Positions 61,267 to 64,000 of a stretch of 64,000 nt of DNA are shown one piece after another (position 1 is the stretch's first letter; each line of letters starts with the position of its first letter). This DNA comes from Spirochaetales bacterium (GTDB lineage Bacteria; Spirochaetota; Spirochaetia; DSM-2461): positions 124,001 to 188,000 of the forward strand of contig JAQQAP010000029.1 of assembly GCA_028533045.1 (NCBI GenBank). The letters are read 5' to 3'. The notes below the pieces were generated by a model, which did not search any database, had not been told where the DNA came from, and saw only the letters and a list, made by a program, of their open reading frames with translations. The translations under genes and the position numbers were made by a program.

Positions 61267-62216
61267 TAGATTTGCGGTTCCGGGGTGGTCATTTTGTCGT
61301 AGAAAGAAACGTAGTCGTCCTTTTCTTCGGTCTGGCGAACGGCGATAGCTGTTCGGGGGTGCTCATTGAGACCGCCGGTAATCATGTAGGGGATGATGTA
61401 ACCCCATTCGATCTCCTTGCGCAGGTCCAGGTAGTGATTCTGGATGACTTCCAGAAGGGGGCGAACGTTGTATTTGGGATTCTTGAGAAAATCTACCAGC
61501 AGTTCAAGGGGACAGTTCCCAGCGCCCCGTCCGATTCCATAGATGGAGCCGTCGATCATGTTACAACCGTCTATGATAGACTGTATGGTGTTGCCGAAGG
61601 CGAGCTGTTTGTTGTTGTGGGCATGGATTCCCAAGGTCTTTCCGGGGAGGAATTCCTGGTATTTTTTGGTGAGGAAGGTGATGTCTTCCGAGTACATGGA
61701 GCCGTAGGAATCAACTACGTAGACATTGGGAACACTGGATTCGCTTAGCTGGGTCAGACCTTCTTCTATATCCTTTTCCAGGTTGGTGGAAACGGCCATG
61801 ATGTTAATGCTTGTTTCGTAGCCCTTATCCTGAATCCTGTGGGTCAGATCTATGGCCTTGTCTATGTCTTTGAGGTAACAGGCGGTTCTAAAGAGAGAAA
61901 AGATCGATTCTGTTGCGGGAGGAATGTCGTCCGGATTCACTCGGCCGATATCAACCATGCAGCTTAGCTTGGACTTGAGTTCAATGCCGTCGAGTACTTT
62001 TTTTACGTCTTCCTCATCGCAGAAGCGCCATTTTCCATACTCCTTGGGATCAAACTGGTCCTTTGAGGCCCGGTATCCCAGTTCCATATAGTCAACACCC
62101 GCATCGGCCACGGCCTTGTAGGTGTCTCTCACCAGCTTATCGCTGAATTGCCATTTGTTAATCAATCCCCCGTCTCTGATGGTACAGTCGAGGACTTTTA
62201 TTTCCGGTCGGTACAT
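61266..62216 (-). CDS. DRE-TIM metallolyase-like (aldolase-domain) protein
   Basis: This 316-residue protein belongs to the HMGL-like DRE-TIM barrel superfamily: KVLDCTIRDGGLIN near residues 7-20, MELGYRAS, VVDSYGSM, IHAHNNKQLAFGN (metal-binding HxH) and YGIGRGAGNCPLELL. It lacks the C-terminal domain of 4-hydroxy-2-oxovalerate aldolase, and the substrate is unknown. TTAGGAG precedes the ATG. It is the first gene of an operon with the PHP phosphatase. Confidence 0.85.
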   Translation of the reverse strand: MYRPEIKVLDCTIRDGGLINKWQFSDKLVRDTYKAVADAGVDYMELGYRASKDQFDPKEYGKWRFCDEEDVKKVLDGIELKSKLSCMVDIGRVNPDDIPPATESIFSLFRTACYLKDIDKAIDLTHRIQDKGYETSINIMAVSTNLEKDIEEGLTQLSESSVPNVYVVDSYGSMYSEDITFLTKKYQEFLPGKTLGIHAHNNKQLAFGNTIQSIIDGCNMIDGSIYGIGRGAGNCPLELLVDFLKNPKYNVRPLLEVIQNHYLDLRKEIEWGYIIPYMITGGLNEHPRTAIAVRQTEEKDDYVSFYDKMTTPEPQI

Positions 62217-62243
62217 AACTTCTCCTAAGTATCTTCGAGTAGA

Positions 62244-62272
62244 AACATACCTTAGCTGGGAAAGATAATCAA
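62244..62272 (-). promoter_or_regulatory. Promoter of the aldolase-PHP operon
   Basis: Minus-strand TTGATT (62267-62272), 17 bases and TATGTT (62244-62249), 28 bases upstream of the ATG at 62216, with a normal Shine-Dalgarno between. Confidence 0.65.
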
Positions 62273-62369
62273 GGAACGGTTTGGTTAAAATTACGTTTAT
62301 GTTAGAAAATCCCGTACATATTTTCCCATTGGTAGGATTCCGGCGGAAAAGAGCTGTTATTAACTTCTC

Positions 62370-62398
62370 TTGACAGGATTTTTTATTAATTATATATA
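62370..62398 (+). promoter_or_regulatory. Promoter of the second Rrf2 gene
   Basis: A perfect TTGACA (62370-62375), 17 bases and TATATA (62393-62398), 34 bases upstream of the start. CTATAGGGTAAGTGG just downstream may hold an operator; the ATACTA repeats seen at the first Rrf2 gene are absent. Confidence 0.75.
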
Positions 62399-62431
62399 AA
62401 GTCTATAGGGTAAGTGGATAAAGGAGTTTGT

Positions 62432-62830
62432 ATGCGGTTGTCAACGAAAAGCGAATACTCCCTTCTGGCGCTGATTTATTTGGTCAGAAAGGAAGGGAAC
62501 TATGTGAAAATACAGGATATCTGCGATCGATACGGCATTTCCAAGAAGTATCTGGAGATGCTTTTTTCCGTCCTGCGGCAGAATCGGTATATACAGACAA
62601 AAAGAGGGGCCGAGGGGGGCTACCGGCTAGCCCGGGACCCATCGGAGATTACTCTGGCCGAGATTGTCAGGCTTATGGACGGGGCTTTGGCGCCTACCGA
62701 ATCGGTGAGCCGCTATTTTTATGCAGACACCCCCATTAGCCAGGAAGAGCGGGTTCTGGCTGTGTTTGAGGATATCAGGAATATTATTTCCGACAAAATG
62801 GAAAGTGTTTATCTTTCCGACCTTGCTTAA
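62432..62830 (+). CDS. Rrf2-family transcriptional regulator
   Basis: This 132-residue winged-helix protein starts MRLSTKSEYSLLALIYL and has ISKKYLEMLFSVLRQNRYIQTKRGAEGGYRLARDPSEITLAEIVRLMDG. The only cysteine lies in the DNA-binding half (ICDRYG); the usual iron-sulfur cysteines are absent. AAGGAG six bases upstream fixes the ATG at 62432. It is ten bases upstream of the TauE/SafE gene and likely regulates it. It differs clearly from the Rrf2 at 40639. Confidence 0.88.
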   Translation: MRLSTKSEYSLLALIYLVRKEGNYVKIQDICDRYGISKKYLEMLFSVLRQNRYIQTKRGAEGGYRLARDPSEITLAEIVRLMDGALAPTESVSRYFYADTPISQEERVLAVFEDIRNIISDKMESVYLSDLA

Positions 62831-62840
62831 GGAGGCAAAC

Positions 62841-63863
62841 ATGTCCACCGAAGAGAAGTATACAGGATGGCAGGAGGCGGCCCAAAGGGAGAAGAAAACC
62901 CTTGGGGAGAGAATGGTGCTGAATGGAAAAGAGCTGCGCTCTTTTTTTGGGGTGATTCTCTTTTTTGGAGTTATGCTTATTCTAAGCGCCTGGCTGGCGG
63001 GAAATCCCTTTGAACATACCGCCCGGATAGGATCGGAAGGTATCCTTAAGAGAGGCTGGGGGCCGGAGAGCGACTCCTGGGCGATTATCGGAGTTGTCAC
63101 AATTCTGGCGGTTGTTTTTGAATTTCTCGATTCCGCCGCCGGCATGGGCTATGGTACCACCTTTACTCCTCTGCTTCTGCTTTTGGGGTTCGATCCGATG
63201 CAGGTGGTACCGGTTATTATGATACAGCAGGCCTGCGCCGGTCTTTCTTCTGCTTTTATTCACAGGGAATTGGGGAATATTGAATGGAGCTTAAAGCCTC
63301 TTTCCGAATCGGTTAAATTGTGGTTTGCCATCTCTCTTTCCGGCTGTCTGGCTGTAATTTTCTCTATTAGTTCCGTGTATGCCCTGTTTCAGGTGGGTAG
63401 TAAGTGGATTAAGCTTTACGTCTGCCTCCTCCTTTTTGCCATGGGAATTTCCTCCTTTTTCGGAAGGAGGCGGGTACGGGAATACAAGCCGGGCCGGATG
63501 TTTTTCTTTGGGGCTTTGGCCGGATTCAATAAGGGTATCGGAGGCGGCGGTTACGGGCCGGTGGTTACTATCGGCGGTATTATGTCGGGAGTACCGGTGA
63601 AGAGCATGACCGCTTTGACTGCCCTGTCGGAGGGGACGGTCTGTCTGGTATCTATTGTTACCTGGTTTTTTCTGCTGAACCGGGGACTGACGATGGACTT
63701 TATTCTACTGCCTTCTATGATGCTGGGAAGTATGGTAAGTGTGATTTTGGCTCCCTATACGGTGCGCGTATTGCCGGAGAAGGTTTGGAAAGGGGTGATT
63801 CCCGTTTACTGCTGTGTCATAGGGGGGATCTGCCTCATCAAATTATTGCCTACCTTGTTTTAA
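62841..63863 (+). CDS. TauE/SafE-family membrane transporter
   Basis: This 340-residue integral membrane protein has about eight membrane segments. ILAVVFEFLDSAAGMGYGTTFTPLLLLLGFDPMQVVPVIMIQQ and the second-half GFNKGIGGGGYGPVVTIGGI are the two repeats of the TauE/SafE family, which exports sulfite, sulfoacetate or related anions. AAGGAGG lies before the ATG at 62841; an upstream frame from 62721 overlaps the Rrf2 gene. Its pairing with an Rrf2 regulator suggests sulfur control. Its stop overlaps that of the next, convergent gene. Confidence 0.88.
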   Translation: MSTEEKYTGWQEAAQREKKTLGERMVLNGKELRSFFGVILFFGVMLILSAWLAGNPFEHTARIGSEGILKRGWGPESDSWAIIGVVTILAVVFEFLDSAAGMGYGTTFTPLLLLLGFDPMQVVPVIMIQQACAGLSSAFIHRELGNIEWSLKPLSESVKLWFAISLSGCLAVIFSISSVYALFQVGSKWIKLYVCLLLFAMGISSFFGRRRVREYKPGRMFFFGALAGFNKGIGGGGYGPVVTIGGIMSGVPVKSMTALTALSEGTVCLVSIVTWFFLLNRGLTMDFILLPSMMLGSMVSVILAPYTVRVLPEKVWKGVIPVYCCVIGGICLIKLLPTLF

Positions 63864-64000
63864 GGAAGGCCGAATACTTCCCGCTCCTTTTCTGTTCTTA
63901 TCTCTTCTATTCGGCCGGAAGCTTCCATTTCCTTCAGAACCGCTGTTATTTGGGGGATGAGGTCCTGATGGCCTTTATTAAGATAGTGGTAAAGGGGGCC
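63860..64000 (-). CDS. Solute-binding protein (SBP_bac_3-like), C-terminal fragment
   Basis: A minus-strand frame of 46 codons plus stop runs off the right edge (stop at 63860-63862). The visible residues GPLYHYLNKGHQDLIPQIT and VLKEMEASGRIEEI look like the C-terminal helix of family-3 extracellular solute-binding proteins, the same helix as in the protein at 29690-30427. The N-terminus is outside the window, so the call is tentative. Confidence 0.6.
   Translation of the reverse strand, partial: GPLYHYLNKGHQDLIPQITAVLKEMEASGRIEEIRTEKEREVFGLP

Overview
The window reads as a chromosomal segment of a free-living, spirochaete-like bacterium (phylum Spirochaetota, Spirochaeta-type; moderate confidence). 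The pointers are the gene mix: FapA/DUF342, PEGA plus beta-propeller lipoprotein-like proteins, an HU-like DUF4469 protein, many c-di-GMP enzymes, a GAF-type EI-Ntr, a DHH-CBS protein and a sugar-binding protein whose signal peptide ends in VFANGSTEA. Gene density is high, overlaps of 4-20 bp are common, and nearly all genes are ordinary chromosomal genes. I saw no rRNA, tRNA, phage, transposase or CRISPR array.

Layout. 1-536: end of trpS and a small unknown gene. 519-4573 (minus): adenosine-deaminase-family enzyme, TPR protein, EamA transporter, Dus. 4846-7971: LacI-type sensor/PAS/GGDEF/EAL protein. 7964-16090: oligosaccharide locus, with binding protein, two permeases and a cytoplasmic heparinase II/III-like lyase on the minus strand and a divergent membrane AraC-type regulator. 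16104-18637: modABC. 18815-28394: exonuclease I, an EAL protein with degenerate GGDEF, a PfkB sugar kinase, MATE, GAF-GGDEF and HrpB. 28409-33521: MFS transporter, secreted solute-binding protein with hybrid histidine kinase, HI0933 flavoprotein. 33569-34885: ECF sigma factor, one-pass membrane protein and a minimal MotA-like protein. 34956-40315: PEGA/beta-propeller, Nudix, thioredoxin, FapA, alkyltransferase-like protein, YitT. 40639-43312: Rrf2, CysK, MetY. 43617-45924: HU-like, GNAT, GalM. 46024-49755: ankyrin protein, unknowns and DUF4230 genes. 49828-55351: CBS-ACT, RmuC, TPR, MazG, DHH-CBS, small secreted protein. 55348-62216 (minus): ptsP, proC, methyltransferase, FAD oxidoreductase, PHP phosphatase, aldolase-like protein. 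62432-64000: Rrf2, TauE/SafE and the end of another binding protein.

How the genes work together. The lyase locus looks like uptake of an oligosaccharide (probably uronate-containing) followed by intracellular cleavage, under a one-component AraC regulator. The two Rrf2 genes each precede sulfur-related genes (cysteine/methionine synthesis; TauE/SafE export). Three c-di-GMP proteins lie within 21 kb.

The non-coding signals are the most unusual part. At least seven genes have a near-consensus -10 box 5-8 nt before the start codon and no Shine-Dalgarno sequence, suggesting leaderless mRNAs. A heptanucleotide repeat family runs into the 3' ends of two genes and forms a 15-unit array elsewhere. 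A 118-121 bp palindromic element occurs twice. A 22-bp minisatellite fills the gap between metY and the terminator of the opposing HU-like gene. The sigma factor/mini-MotA operon is the best candidate for an undescribed membrane-signalling system.
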